A stretch of DNA of 64,000 bases, taken from Bradyrhizobium sp. dw_78 (GTDB lineage: Bacteria > Pseudomonadota > Alphaproteobacteria > Rhizobiales > Xanthobacteraceae). Where the stretch lies: positions 80,865 to 144,864 of the forward strand of contig NZ_JAAVUS010000013.1 of NCBI RefSeq assembly GCF_018449525.1, in the 5' to 3' direction. Positions 44,663-55,132 of the stretch are shown here, one piece after another (the stretch's first letter is position 1; the number at the start of each line of letters is the position of its first letter). The notes below the pieces were generated by a model. It searched no databases. It was not told where the DNA came from and saw nothing but the letters and a program-made list of their open reading frames with translations. The translations under genes and the position numbers were made by a program.

Positions 44663-46051
44663 ATGGCGACGATCACGGCGGACGCAGGCAGCGCAGGTCT
44701 GCATCAAAAATATCCACCGCGTGCCGCGGTGGTGAGCTGGATCTTCTTCGACTGGGCGGCCCAGCCCTATTTCACGCTGATCACCACCTTCGTGTTTGCG
44801 CCCTATTTCGCGACCCATATCGCCGCGGATCCCGCAAGCGGGCAGTCGTTGTGGGGCTTTGCCACCGCGGCGGCGGGTCTTTTGATCGCCCTGATGTCGC
44901 CGGTGCTGGGCGCGATCGCGGACGCCAGCGGCCGCCGCAAGCCGTGGATCGCGGCGTTCGGCGCGCTGTTGGTGATCGGCTCCTGCCTGATGTGGTTCGG
45001 CAGACCCGGTGATACCAGCGTGATTCCGCCGCTATTGGTCGCCTACGGGATCGCCACCGTCGGGGTTGAGTTCGCCACCGTCTTCAACAATGCGATGATG
45101 CCGACGCTGGTGCCGCCGGAGAAGATCGGCCGGTTGTCCGGCACCGGCTGGGCCACCGGCTATATCGGCGGCATTCTAAGCCTGATCCTCGTGCTCGGCT
45201 TCCTCGCCGCCAGCCCGGAAAGCGGGCGCACGCTGTTCGGCTTTGTGCCTCTGTTCGGTCTCGATCCCGTCACCCATCAGGGCGATCGCATCACCGGGCC
45301 TTTGACCGGCATCTGGTTCATCATCTTCGTGCTGCCGATGTTCCTGCTGACGCCGGATTATCCGGCCAAGAGGCCGTTGCGCGCGGCGCTGCGCGAGGGA
45401 TTGATCGAACTGCGCGACACCTTGCGCGATTTGCCGAAGCAAAAATCACTGGCGGCGTTTCTGCTCGCCAACATGATCTACACCGACGGGCTGGTGTCGC
45501 TGTTCGCTTTTGGCGGCATCTACGCCGCCGGCACTTTCGGCTGGAATACGATCGAAATCGGCACCTTCGGCATCATCCTCGCGATCGCCGGCACCTTGGG
45601 CGGCTGGCTCGGCGGCAAGCTCGACGATGCGTTCAGTCCGAAATATGTGATCGCCGGCAGCATGTGCATGCTGCTGTTTGCGGTCGTGGCCATCCTGCTG
45701 GTGCAGAAGGACAGCGTGCTGTTCGTCAAGGTGACGCCGCCGGTGCCGGGTGGCGCATTGTTCGCGTCCGCCGCGGAGCGCGCTTATCTGGTGCTCGGAT
45801 GCCTGATCGGCGCGGCCGGCGCCCCGTTGCAGGCGGCGTCGCGCTCGCTGTTGATCCGGATCGCGCCGAAGGGCCGCATCGCACAGTATTTCGGCCTGTT
45901 TGCGCTGACGGGGAAGGTGACGTCGTTCATCGGTCCCTTGCTGATCGGCGCGATCACGGCGATCACCGCCAGCCAGAAAGCCGGCATGGCCGTGCTGGTA
46001 TTGTTCTTCGTGACGGGATTGGCGCTGCTGACGCGGGTGAGGGACAAGTAA
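44663..46051 (+). CDS. MFS transporter, UMF1/Atg22-like
   Basis: A 462-aa protein with about 12 TM helices. The UMF1 signature includes VVSWIFFDWAAQPYFTLITTFVFAPYFA near the N-terminus, SPVLGAIADASGRRKPWIAAFGALLVIGSCLMWF, NAMMPTLVPPEKIGRLSGTGWATGYIGGI and NMIYTDGLVSLFAFGGIYAAG. Bacterial members' substrates are mostly undefined; yeast Atg22 effluxes amino acids from the vacuole. It is divergent from ggt, which would release amino acids, so a link to amino-acid handling is tempting but unproven. Confidence 0.88.
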   Translation: MATITADAGSAGLHQKYPPRAAVVSWIFFDWAAQPYFTLITTFVFAPYFATHIAADPASGQSLWGFATAAAGLLIALMSPVLGAIADASGRRKPWIAAFGALLVIGSCLMWFGRPGDTSVIPPLLVAYGIATVGVEFATVFNNAMMPTLVPPEKIGRLSGTGWATGYIGGILSLILVLGFLAASPESGRTLFGFVPLFGLDPVTHQGDRITGPLTGIWFIIFVLPMFLLTPDYPAKRPLRAALREGLIELRDTLRDLPKQKSLAAFLLANMIYTDGLVSLFAFGGIYAAGTFGWNTIEIGTFGIILAIAGTLGGWLGGKLDDAFSPKYVIAGSMCMLLFAVVAILLVQKDSVLFVKVTPPVPGGALFASAAERAYLVLGCLIGAAGAPLQAASRSLLIRIAPKGRIAQYFGLFALTGKVTSFIGPLLIGAITAITASQKAGMAVLVLFFVTGLALLTRVRDK

Positions 46052-46060
46052 GATTATCAC

Positions 46061-46125
46061 CGTCATTCCGGGGCATCGCGTAGCGATGAACCCGGAATCT
46101 GGAGATGATACGGTGCGGAATGACG
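46061..46125. repeat. Inverted-repeat element, 'GTCATTCCGGGGC' family
   Basis: CGTCATTCCGGGGC at 46061-46074 and GCGGAATGACG at 46115-46125 share nine complementary bases. The centre has CGCGTAGCG and GAACCCGGAATC. It lies between convergent genes and is a shorter relative of the element at 28865. Confidence 0.68.
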
Positions 46126-46133
46126 AATAGTCA

Positions 46134-47726
46134 TCAATGCCTGAAATGCCTGACACCAGTAAGCACCATGGCGATGCCGTGCTCGTCGGCGGCCTTGATG
46201 ACCTCGTCATCGCGCACCGAGCCGCCGGGCTGAATCACGGCGGTGGCGCCAGCCTCGATACAGGCCAGCATGCCGTCGGCGAAGGGAAAGAACGCGTCGG
46301 ACGCGACCACCGAGCCTTTCGTCAGCGGCTCGGCCAGTTTCAATGCGGCGGCGGCGTCCTGCGCCTTGCGCGCGGCGATGCGCGCCGAATCCACCCGGCT
46401 CATCTGGCCCGCGCCGATTCCGACGGTGGCGAGATCCTTCGCATAGACGATGGTGTTCGACTTCACATGCTTGGCGATCCGGAACGCAAATTTGAGATCG
46501 CGCAATTCGGCTTCGGTCGGCGCGCGCTTGGTCACGGCCTTCAGCGTCATGTCATCCACCACGGCGTTGTCGCGGCTCTGCACCAAAAGGCCGCCAGCGA
46601 CGGTCTTCGCGGTCAGTCCCGCGGCGCGCGGATCGGGCAGTCCGCCGGCCAGCAACAGCCGCAGGTTCTTCTTGTTGGCAATGATGGCGATCGCTTCCTC
46701 GGTCGCGTCCGGCGCGATGATGACCTCGGTGAAGATTTCGGTGATGGCGCGCGCGGCCGCCGCATCCAGCATGTGGTTGACGGCGACGATGCCGCCGAAG
46801 GCCGAAGTCGAATCGCAGGCCAGTGCCTTGCGATAGGCGCTGACGAGATCGGCGCCTTCGGCGACCCCGCAAGGGTTGGCATGCTTGACGATGACGCAGG
46901 CCGCGGTGCGCGCGGGATCGAATTCCGCGATGCATTCATAGGCCGCATCGGTGTCGTTGATGTTGTTGTACGACAGCTCCTTGCCTTGCAGTTGCCGCGC
47001 CGTCGCGACGCCGGCCCGTTTGTCGGGCGTGCGGTAGAACGCCGCCGTCTGGTGCGGATTTTCGCCGTAGCGCAGCGCCTGGATCCGCCGTCCGCCGAAG
47101 GCACGATAATCCGGCGCCTCGGTCTTGAGTTCGTTGGCGAACCAGTTCGAGATCGCGGCGTCATAGGCGGCGGTGCGGGCGTAGGCCTTGGCGGCGAGAC
47201 GGCGGCGCAGAAACAGCGTGGTCGCCCCCTTGTTGGCGGCGAGTTCGTCGAGCACGGCCGTATAATCCTGCGGTTCGACCACGACCGCGACATCGTCATG
47301 GTTCTTGGCCGCGGCGCGGATCATCGCCGGGCCGCCGATGTCGATATTCTCGATGCATTCGGTGAAATCGGCGCCTTTTTCTACAGTCGCCTCGAACGGA
47401 TAGAGATTGACCACCAACAGGTCGATTGGCGCGATGCCATGCGCCTTCATCGCGCGGGCATGTTCGGTGTTGTTCCTGATCGCGAGTAGCCCGCCATGCA
47501 CTTTCGGATGCAGGGTCTTGACCCGGCCATCCATCATTTCCGGAAAGCCGGTCAGATCGGAAACGTCGGTAACCCTCAATCCCGTGGCGGCAATCGCCTT
47601 GGCGGTGCCGCCGGTCGAGACGAGTTCGACACCATGGGCCGCCAGCGCGCGGGCAAATTCGATCAGCCCGGTCTTGTCGGAAACGGACAATAATGCGCGG
47701 GTGACGTGGCGCAGTTGGTTGGTCAT
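46134..47726 (-). CDS. purH: Bifunctional AICAR formyltransferase / IMP cyclohydrolase
   Basis: Catalyses the last two steps of IMP synthesis. The 530-aa protein has the N-terminal MGS-like cyclohydrolase (ALLSVSDKTGLIEFARALAAHGVELVSTGGTAKAI, LTGFPEMMDGRVKTLHPKVHGGLL). The AICAR formyltransferase domain carries GKELSYNNINDTDAAYECI and the catalytic KHANPCGVAEG. The C-terminal VASDAFFPFADG and AVIQPGGSVRDDEVI follow. Standard size. Downstream of the heparinase gene by 125 bp on the same strand. Confidence 0.98.
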   Translation of the reverse strand: MTNQLRHVTRALLSVSDKTGLIEFARALAAHGVELVSTGGTAKAIAATGLRVTDVSDLTGFPEMMDGRVKTLHPKVHGGLLAIRNNTEHARAMKAHGIAPIDLLVVNLYPFEATVEKGADFTECIENIDIGGPAMIRAAAKNHDDVAVVVEPQDYTAVLDELAANKGATTLFLRRRLAAKAYARTAAYDAAISNWFANELKTEAPDYRAFGGRRIQALRYGENPHQTAAFYRTPDKRAGVATARQLQGKELSYNNINDTDAAYECIAEFDPARTAACVIVKHANPCGVAEGADLVSAYRKALACDSTSAFGGIVAVNHMLDAAAARAITEIFTEVIIAPDATEEAIAIIANKKNLRLLLAGGLPDPRAAGLTAKTVAGGLLVQSRDNAVVDDMTLKAVTKRAPTEAELRDLKFAFRIAKHVKSNTIVYAKDLATVGIGAGQMSRVDSARIAARKAQDAAAALKLAEPLTKGSVVASDAFFPFADGMLACIEAGATAVIQPGGSVRDDEVIKAADEHGIAMVLTGVRHFRH

Positions 47727-47837
47727 GGGTCGATGTCCTATGGAATAAGGCCGCCGGGTAGCACGGTTTTGCCGGTCACGGAACCGTCACGGGCCGCGTG
47801 CGCCGGGCCTATGGCCAGATATTTTACAATCGCCGTT

Positions 47838-47864
47838 TTTACAACGGCAGCTTTACAACGGCAG
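47838..47864. repeat. Tandem 13-bp repeat across the heparinase stop codon
   Basis: TTTACAACGGCAG occurs at 47838-47850 and again at 47852-47864, period 14. The second copy contains the heparinase stop codon. On the minus strand a small stem CCGTT-GTAAA-AACGG can also form. Confidence 0.6.
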
Positions 47865-49604
47865 TTCCGGTTCGCGGCGGGCGCTGCGCCGGGCCGTCGT
47901 CGTGGAAGCCGAAGCCGTCGAGCGGACGAAGCTCCAGCGCACCGAGGACGCGTGCCGTGCGTTCTGGTGGATCACGATCTGAGCGGTGCGGCGGGGCCCG
48001 TCGTTTCCCGCCAGGAATACGCTGTCTTCCAGTTCGACCCTGTCGTCCAGCGCCTCGAAGGTCCAGACGTCGCGGTTCGGCAGCACCAGCATCACGCCCC
48101 GCGCATCGCTGAGACGGCTTGCCTTCACCGAAGGGTGCAAATGGAACCGCAACGCGTAGTCGGTGTCGTGGCCCTTGATGCGTCCGCCCGGCGCCGGTGA
48201 CAGCGTATCCTCGCCGTCGAGCCTGGAACCATCCAGCGTGGCCATCAATACGCGGCGATGCATGACGCCGAAGCGCGCCAGATAACCGTCATGCGCGGTG
48301 GTCAAAAGCTCGCCATTGGCGACCGCCTCGCGGTAACTTTCCACGCGAGACGGGCCGCTGACGACAGGGGCGCCCTGCAGAAGCCGCTTCACCGCCGTCA
48401 GTTCGACGAACTGGCACGAAGAGGTATCGTGATAGGTCAGTGTCGAATGCGCTGCCGTGCTGCGCGCAAACGCGCGCCAGTTGTCGCGGCCGGTGGCCGG
48501 CATGCCGCAATTGACGACGATCCGGCTCGGTCCGGACGACAATTCGAACGACAGGCAACCGGCATGGGCGTCCTGGCTGACATTGGCCGGCGGCGGCGGA
48601 CCGGTGTCCATGATGACCGTCATCGCACCGGCGTCGAGCCGCTGATAGCCGGTATGCGGCATGTTCGCCATCGGCGCGCCGTGGGCATCGTCATAGGCGA
48701 GCAGCGTCGCCAGCAGATCGGAGGGCGTGCTGCTCATGCCGTTGAACAGCGCGAAGCTGCCGTCGCCGTGGCGGAAGAAGCGCAGCATCGGCATCATGCG
48801 GTCGATCGCGTTCAATAGCGCTGGCGGCGGCGCGATGTTGCGTGCGGCGAAGGTCTGACGCAATGGCAAGAGGTCGATCAGAAGCTCGATCAGCGCGCCG
48901 GGATTGCGCGAGATGTGGCCGCCATCGGGAAGGATCTGCCGCTGCAATTCATCGGAGAATTTTCGCGTGGCGGCGCGAATATGCTTCGCCTGGTTGGCGA
49001 GGCAGAGCGAAGCGTAGCAAAGCGCGATCAGCACCTGCAGCCGCGGCATGCCGTCGGTGGTGTCGAGCGCGGCATAACGCAGATGGCGAATCTCGCGCGC
49101 CAGTCCGCGCAGATAGCGCCGGTAGAACTTGCCGTCGGTATCGCTGAGCACCAGCGGCGCCTGCGACAGCAGCGAGATCACGCGACGGGCGACCACGTCG
49201 GGCCGGCGGCCCACTGCGCGGTTGGCGGGATTGGAAATCCAGTCATCGACCAGCGCGCGGGCGTTGGCGCGGGTCAGCGCGGTATCGGCCGCGCGCAAAT
49301 GCCGCAACCAGCCGAAGCCGAGCAGCGCCACCTCCCAATCCTCCGAGGGCGGCTCGAGATCGAACACCGAGCGCCCGTGGCAGGTGACGATCTTGCCGGC
49401 AAACACGAATCGCCCGGCGTAGATTTCGGCGGCGCGCGTGGCGTCGGCGGTGCGCAGGTCGTGGGGGGCGATGATCAGGCGATCGGTCCGGCCCGGCCAC
49501 AACTGCGCAAGCATCAGCGATCCGCCGCTCGCACGCGCCACCATGTTGCGGGCGAAGCGACCCATGACCAGCGTCGAAATATGTCTGCGTTGAGCGACCG
49601 ACAC
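47853..49604 (-). CDS. Heparinase II/III family protein
   Basis: A 583-aa protein with an N-terminal (alpha/alpha) toroid region (VALLGFGWLRHLRAAD..., RRPDVVARRVISLLSQAP) and a C-terminal beta-sandwich typical of the family: GCLSFELSSGPSRIVVNCGMPATGRDNWRAFARSTAAHSTLTYHDTSS. A GRDNWR-ARSTAAHSTL signature is present, as is VMHRRVLMATLDGSRLDGEDTLS. Family members are polysaccharide lyases, though the Rhizobiales group of this type has no proven substrate. The start is GTG 49604. It lies between purH and rsmB, possibly in one transcript with purH. Confidence 0.85.
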   Translation of the reverse strand: MSVAQRRHISTLVMGRFARNMVARASGGSLMLAQLWPGRTDRLIIAPHDLRTADATRAAEIYAGRFVFAGKIVTCHGRSVFDLEPPSEDWEVALLGFGWLRHLRAADTALTRANARALVDDWISNPANRAVGRRPDVVARRVISLLSQAPLVLSDTDGKFYRRYLRGLAREIRHLRYAALDTTDGMPRLQVLIALCYASLCLANQAKHIRAATRKFSDELQRQILPDGGHISRNPGALIELLIDLLPLRQTFAARNIAPPPALLNAIDRMMPMLRFFRHGDGSFALFNGMSSTPSDLLATLLAYDDAHGAPMANMPHTGYQRLDAGAMTVIMDTGPPPPANVSQDAHAGCLSFELSSGPSRIVVNCGMPATGRDNWRAFARSTAAHSTLTYHDTSSCQFVELTAVKRLLQGAPVVSGPSRVESYREAVANGELLTTAHDGYLARFGVMHRRVLMATLDGSRLDGEDTLSPAPGGRIKGHDTDYALRFHLHPSVKASRLSDARGVMLVLPNRDVWTFEALDDRVELEDSVFLAGNDGPRRTAQIVIHQNARHASSVRWSFVRSTASASTTTARRSARREPELPL

Positions 49605-49729
49605 GCCTTGCCTTGATCGGGAGGATTCTCGCGAATCCTTTTAATCCGGAAACGTGATCAAGACACCATCCTGAAACGTCTTGAAACGCCGCGAATCATC
49701 GAGCCAACCATATGAAATACAGATGCGAA

Positions 49730-51079
49730 TCAGGATTTTACCAGCCGCGCGGCGTAAAAGCCGTCGAGCCCGCCCAGGCGGGGCTCTTCCCGCGGCAGAT
49801 GGCAGGGCAGGGTGCGCAAATCGCCGTCCGCGGTGATGATCTCGGCAAGGCCCGCGACCTCGCCGGCGTCGACCGGCGCGCGGCGCATCGCCGATTCGGC
49901 GGCGAGAAAGGCCGCTACCGCCTGCTCGCCTTCTTCCGGCTCCAGCGAGCAGGTGCAATAGACCAGTGTCCCGCCCGGCTTGAGCAGCGCGGCCGCCCGT
50001 TGCAGCAACCGTTTTTGCAGCGCCGTCAGGGCGGCGATATCGGTCTCCTGCCGGAGCCAGCCGATGTCGGGGTGACGCCGGATCGTGCCGGTCGAGGTGC
50101 AGGGCGCGTCGACCAGGATGGCGTCGAAGCCTTCGCTGCCAGTCCCCTGCCATTCGGCGGCGTCGGTCACGACCGCTTCGGCCTGCAGCGAAAGCCGTGC
50201 GAGATTGTCGCGCAGCCGGGCTATGCGGTTGGATGAGCGATCGACCGCGACGACACGGGCACCGGCTTGCGCGAGCTGAGCCGTCTTGCCGCCCGGCGCC
50301 GCGCAGAGATCGGCGACGGTTTTGCCGGCGATGTCGCCGAACAGCCGCGCCGGCAATGCGGCGGCGGCGTCCTGTACCCACCATTGGCCTTCGGTGAAGC
50401 CCGGCAGCATCGTCACCGAGCCCTGCAGCAGCGTGCGCACCGTTCCGGTCGGCAGCGTCTCGCCATGCAGGCGGCTCGCCCATTGCTCGGGATCGGACTT
50501 CACGGTGATGTCGAGCGAGGGCTCATGGCCGATCGCGGTGGCGATGTCGCGGGCGACGGCTTCGCCGTAATGCGCGATCCAGCGCTGCAGCAGCCATGGT
50601 GCGATATCGAGCGTCTCGGCCTTGACCTCCTCGATCAACGGCGCGCCCTCGCGCGCGCATCGGCGCAGCACCGCGTTGACGAGGCCGGCATATTTGGCGG
50701 CGCGCCGGTCCGATTGCACCAGCCGCACCGAGAGATCCACCGCCGCGTGATCGGGTACGTCCATCCAGAGGATTTGCGCGGCCCCGATCAGAAGCGCGCT
50801 CTGCGCCCGCGGCGCATCGGTCGGAATGCCGCGATCGAGCAGCCGCGACAGCAGATGGCCGAGCGTGCCGAGCCGCCGCAAGGTCGTCGCCACCAGGCGG
50901 CGCATCAGGGCGCGGTCGCGATCGGAGAGCGTCTTCAATCCCGGATGGGCGCCGGTGCCGTCGAGCTGGTCATCGAGTGTGCGGTGCTTTTGCAGGACGC
51001 CGTCAATGATATCCGCTGCGATCCGCCGTGCCGCGAGACCAGGCACTTCGGCGGGCAATGCGAATCGTTGAGGAGGCAT
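49730..51079 (-). CDS. rsmB: RsmB/NOP-family rRNA (cytosine-C5)-methyltransferase with NusB domain
   Basis: Transfers methyl from SAM to cytosine C5 of 16S rRNA. The 449-aa protein has an N-terminal NusB-like RNA-binding half (AADIIDGVLQKHRTLDDQL, DVPDHAAVDLSVRLVQSDRRAAKYAGLVNAVLRR) and a methyltransferase half. The latter has SAM motif VADLCAAPGGKTAQLAQAGA, motif IV VDAPCTSTGTIRRHPDI and motif VI YCTCSLEPEEGEQ; the two Cys are the catalytic and release residues. The RsmB target (C967 in E. coli) is inferred by family. A heparinase gene lies downstream. Confidence 0.92.
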   Translation of the reverse strand: MPPQRFALPAEVPGLAARRIAADIIDGVLQKHRTLDDQLDGTGAHPGLKTLSDRDRALMRRLVATTLRRLGTLGHLLSRLLDRGIPTDAPRAQSALLIGAAQILWMDVPDHAAVDLSVRLVQSDRRAAKYAGLVNAVLRRCAREGAPLIEEVKAETLDIAPWLLQRWIAHYGEAVARDIATAIGHEPSLDITVKSDPEQWASRLHGETLPTGTVRTLLQGSVTMLPGFTEGQWWVQDAAAALPARLFGDIAGKTVADLCAAPGGKTAQLAQAGARVVAVDRSSNRIARLRDNLARLSLQAEAVVTDAAEWQGTGSEGFDAILVDAPCTSTGTIRRHPDIGWLRQETDIAALTALQKRLLQRAAALLKPGGTLVYCTCSLEPEEGEQAVAAFLAAESAMRRAPVDAGEVAGLAEIITADGDLRTLPCHLPREEPRLGGLDGFYAARLVKS

Positions 51080-51248
51080 GAAGCGTGAACATCTCTAGGG
51101 GAATTGATAACGGTTTCGCGCATGCGAACCGCTTTCGCAGAAAGGGCATTTCTGGCATGTGAATATGCCAAATATAAGTATCGACCCTTCCGATTAAAGC
51201 GTCGCGACATGATCTATATGCAGACCCTTTGCAGCGCTGGTAGCTCAC

Positions 51249-51464
51249 ATGGCCCATGATTCTCTCCCGCCGGCAACGGCCGCAGCACCGAAATCCCGCG
51301 AATTATCGCCGGCGGCGCAGCGCGCGCTCGCCGAGGCCGAAGCCCGGAGAAAGGCCGCCGCGGCGAACCCGCATCCGATGCCGAAGGAACTTCAGGGACC
51401 GGCCGGGCCGGAACCCACCCGCTATGGCGACTGGGAAAACAAAGGCATCGCGTCGGATTTCTGA
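51249..51464 (+). CDS. DUF1674 / SDHAF4-like small protein
   Basis: A 71-aa protein with a Pro/Ala-rich helical N-terminus and the DUF1674 C-terminal signature ELQGPAGPEPTRYGDWENKGIASDF. Homologues (SDHAF4, SdhE-like factors in mitochondria) help protect and assemble the flavinylated succinate dehydrogenase subunit. By analogy this may assist SdhA; sdh genes are not in the window. It is monocistronic, ended by a hairpin terminator, and divergent from rsmB. Confidence 0.88.
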   Translation: MAHDSLPPATAAAPKSRELSPAAQRALAEAEARRKAAAANPHPMPKELQGPAGPEPTRYGDWENKGIASDF

Positions 51465-51493
51465 AAGCCGATCTCGCGAATATTAATATAGAG

Positions 51494-51517
51494 AGCCGCG
51501 CTGTCCGCGCGGCTTTT
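51494..51517 (+). terminator. Rho-independent terminator of DUF1674 gene
   Basis: AGCCGCGC (51494-51501), loop TGTCC, GCGCGGCT (51507-51514), then TTT. It lies 30 nt after the stop. Confidence 0.8.
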
Positions 51518-51542
51518 GGATTCAGGTGAAGCCGCCTTGCAA

Positions 51543-52058
51543 TCAGCGCGTCACGACCACGGGCGTGCCGACCGAGACGCGCTGGTAGAGGTCGCTGATA
51601 TCCGGATTCAGCATGCGGATGCAGCCATAGGACACGAAGCCGCCGACCGAATTGGGTACGTTGGTGCCGTGGATCGCATATTCGCCGCCGCCCGCCAGCG
51701 TCATCGCCGCGACGCCCATTGGGTTCTGCGGCGATCCGCCGGGAATCACGTCCGGGATCGACGGGTGGTCATGCTTGACGTCGGCCGGCGGCGACCAGGC
51801 CGGATTTTGATATTTGCCCTCGATGCTCGTGGTGCCGGCCCATTGCTTGCCGGTCTTGCCGACGCCGACCGGATAGCGCATGGCGTGGTCCTGATCGAGG
51901 ATCAGATAAAGCCGGCGTTCGCCGGTCCGCACCACGATCGTTCCTGGCGCATAATCGCCGTGTACCCCGACCATTTCCGGCCGCGCCTCGGCCGCACTCG
52001 ACATCAACATGCCCGCCCCGATGGTGGCTGCCAGCGCCACCGCAATCCTCAGCGACAT
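51543..52058 (-). CDS. Secreted L,D-transpeptidase
   Basis: A 171-aa YkuD-domain enzyme with signal peptide (MSLRIAVALAATIGAGMLMSSAAEA; ATG 52058, with 52070 also open). The domain covers almost the whole mature protein: GTIVVRTGERRLYLIL, YPVGVGKTGKQWAGTT, HGTNVPNSVGGFVSYGCIRMLNPDI. The last contains the catalytic His and the SxGCIRM Cys. It should act in the periplasm to make 3-3 cross-links or link outer-membrane proteins to peptidoglycan. It is a different subgroup from the YkuD protein at 17307. Confidence 0.92.
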   Translation of the reverse strand: MSLRIAVALAATIGAGMLMSSAAEARPEMVGVHGDYAPGTIVVRTGERRLYLILDQDHAMRYPVGVGKTGKQWAGTTSIEGKYQNPAWSPPADVKHDHPSIPDVIPGGSPQNPMGVAAMTLAGGGEYAIHGTNVPNSVGGFVSYGCIRMLNPDISDLYQRVSVGTPVVVTR

Positions 52059-52336
52059 CCATCTCTCCACTTCGCTTCAACGCCCCTGCCGGGGCTCGCA
52101 GATTCCGGCGCAAACCTTACGATTGCGGGTTTGCCGGCCAGCGCAGCTATTTTTAACCGCGTGCATTAACCGGACGGTTGCTGCGGCAAGCCTTGGGCTG
52201 GTCTGGCGGGGAGGAACTAAGAAAATGTTCGAAACAAAGTAAATGACCTGAAAACAACACCGGGCGCGGAAACGCCAAAGCAGCGCCGGCCGGTTCTGAC
52301 AATCGCGTGAGCGGGATTCTCATGCCGGTGCGAAGC

Positions 52337-52663
52337 TTATTTCTTGCAGCGTCCGGGGTGATCGAGCTGCGCCTTGGCCTTCCGGAGCTCGCATTCGCTG
52401 GGATAGGTCTTGCCGTTGCAGCCGCAGACCGGTCTTGAAATCGGAATGCAGAAATCCGGCGCTTTTTCGCAGGCGCCCGCCGCGTCGGCCGCGCCGCATT
52501 GTCCGGCGGTCTTCCGGCACCATAGCGCCGAGTTGCAGGTGATCCTGTCGGGGCCACCGCAGGCTTCGGCGAGGTTGGCCGCGCCGGCGCGCGGCGATCC
52601 GAACACGATGCCGGCCGCGACGATGAAGATCGCCGCAGCGAGGCAACCGGGATGCAATCGCAT
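52337..52663 (-). CDS. Secreted Kazal-type domain protein
   Basis: A 108-aa secreted protein with a signal peptide (MRLHPGCLAAAIFIVAAGIVFGSPRAGA) and ten cysteines in the mature part. The first half has C-x6-C/C pairs (ACGGPDRITCNSALWCRK). The second half reads FCIPISRPVCGCNGKTYPSECELRKAKAQLDHPGRC, which is the Kazal serine-protease-inhibitor pattern VCGCxGxTYxxECxxxxA..G.C. Kazal domains are best known from animals; bacterial copies are uncommon. A protease-inhibitor role is suggested by the fold but not shown. Flanked by acs and a 266-bp gap. Confidence 0.78.
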   Translation of the reverse strand: MRLHPGCLAAAIFIVAAGIVFGSPRAGAANLAEACGGPDRITCNSALWCRKTAGQCGAADAAGACEKAPDFCIPISRPVCGCNGKTYPSECELRKAKAQLDHPGRCKK

Positions 52664-52698
52664 AAGCCCCTCCCAGCGCAGGATGCTTGAACTCCCGC

Positions 52699-54639
<1,941 letters not shown>

Positions 54640-54655
54640 CGTTTCCTCCACCCTT

Positions 54656-54691
54656 GATCATGATTCGATCGGATTGAACCGGATCATGATC
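54656..54691. repeat. 9-bp perfect inverted repeat upstream of acs
   Basis: GATCATGAT and ATCATGATC with an 18-bp spacer, directly behind the acs start. It could be an operator of acs or part of the GAGCATGATC repeat family. Confidence 0.55.
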
Positions 54692-55071
54692 GCATTTCTT
54701 GGTCTGAGCATGATCCCGCGCAAATACGCTGTATTTGTCATGCGAAAAACCGGTTTCCACCGGATCAGCTCCAACGGCCCATGAACGCGGCGACCATCCG
54801 CCGTCTTCAGTGTTGAAAGCAATTATGCTTCGCCGGGTAGCCCGCGGACAAGGCGGAAGCCACTCCGACCTTGGTCGGCCGGGGTGATGGCTTGCCCGGT
54901 AAATCTTGCGCCCTCGTCATCACTTTGGCGTTTGACGTCAGCCCGAAATCAACGTTATCGGGCGAATGGCTCCCATGAACGGTATCCAATAACCGTCGTG
55001 CCGTGATTCGTGACTCGCAATGCACCCGGTTAACCCCTAAATCGCCTCCCCGGGGCCCGGAGGGTCCCTCC

Positions 55072-55099
55072 GGAACCAAGCTTTGGGAATGGGCATTAC
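55072..55099 (+). promoter_or_regulatory. Candidate EcfG-type (general stress) promoter of topoisomerase IB
   Basis: GGAACC at 55072-55077, 16-bp spacer, then CATTAC at 55094-55099. The alphaproteobacterial EcfG consensus is GGAAC-N16/17-CGTT, so one base of the -10 departs. It lies about 34 nt before the start codon. Confidence 0.4.
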
Positions 55100-55132
55100 C
55101 GGAAGACCAGGCGGAGCAAGGCGTCCACGACC

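Larger units (their letters stand above)
54640..55132. other. 493-bp gap acs - topoisomerase IB
   Basis: No credible gene. GATCATGAT (54656-54664) and ATCATGATC (54683-54691) are a perfect 9-bp inverted repeat. CATGATCCCGCGC with GTCATGCG about 54707-54747 looks like the GAGCATGATC repeat family. The middle (54800-55000) shows nothing. The candidate promoter at 55072 is listed separately. Confidence 0.55.
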
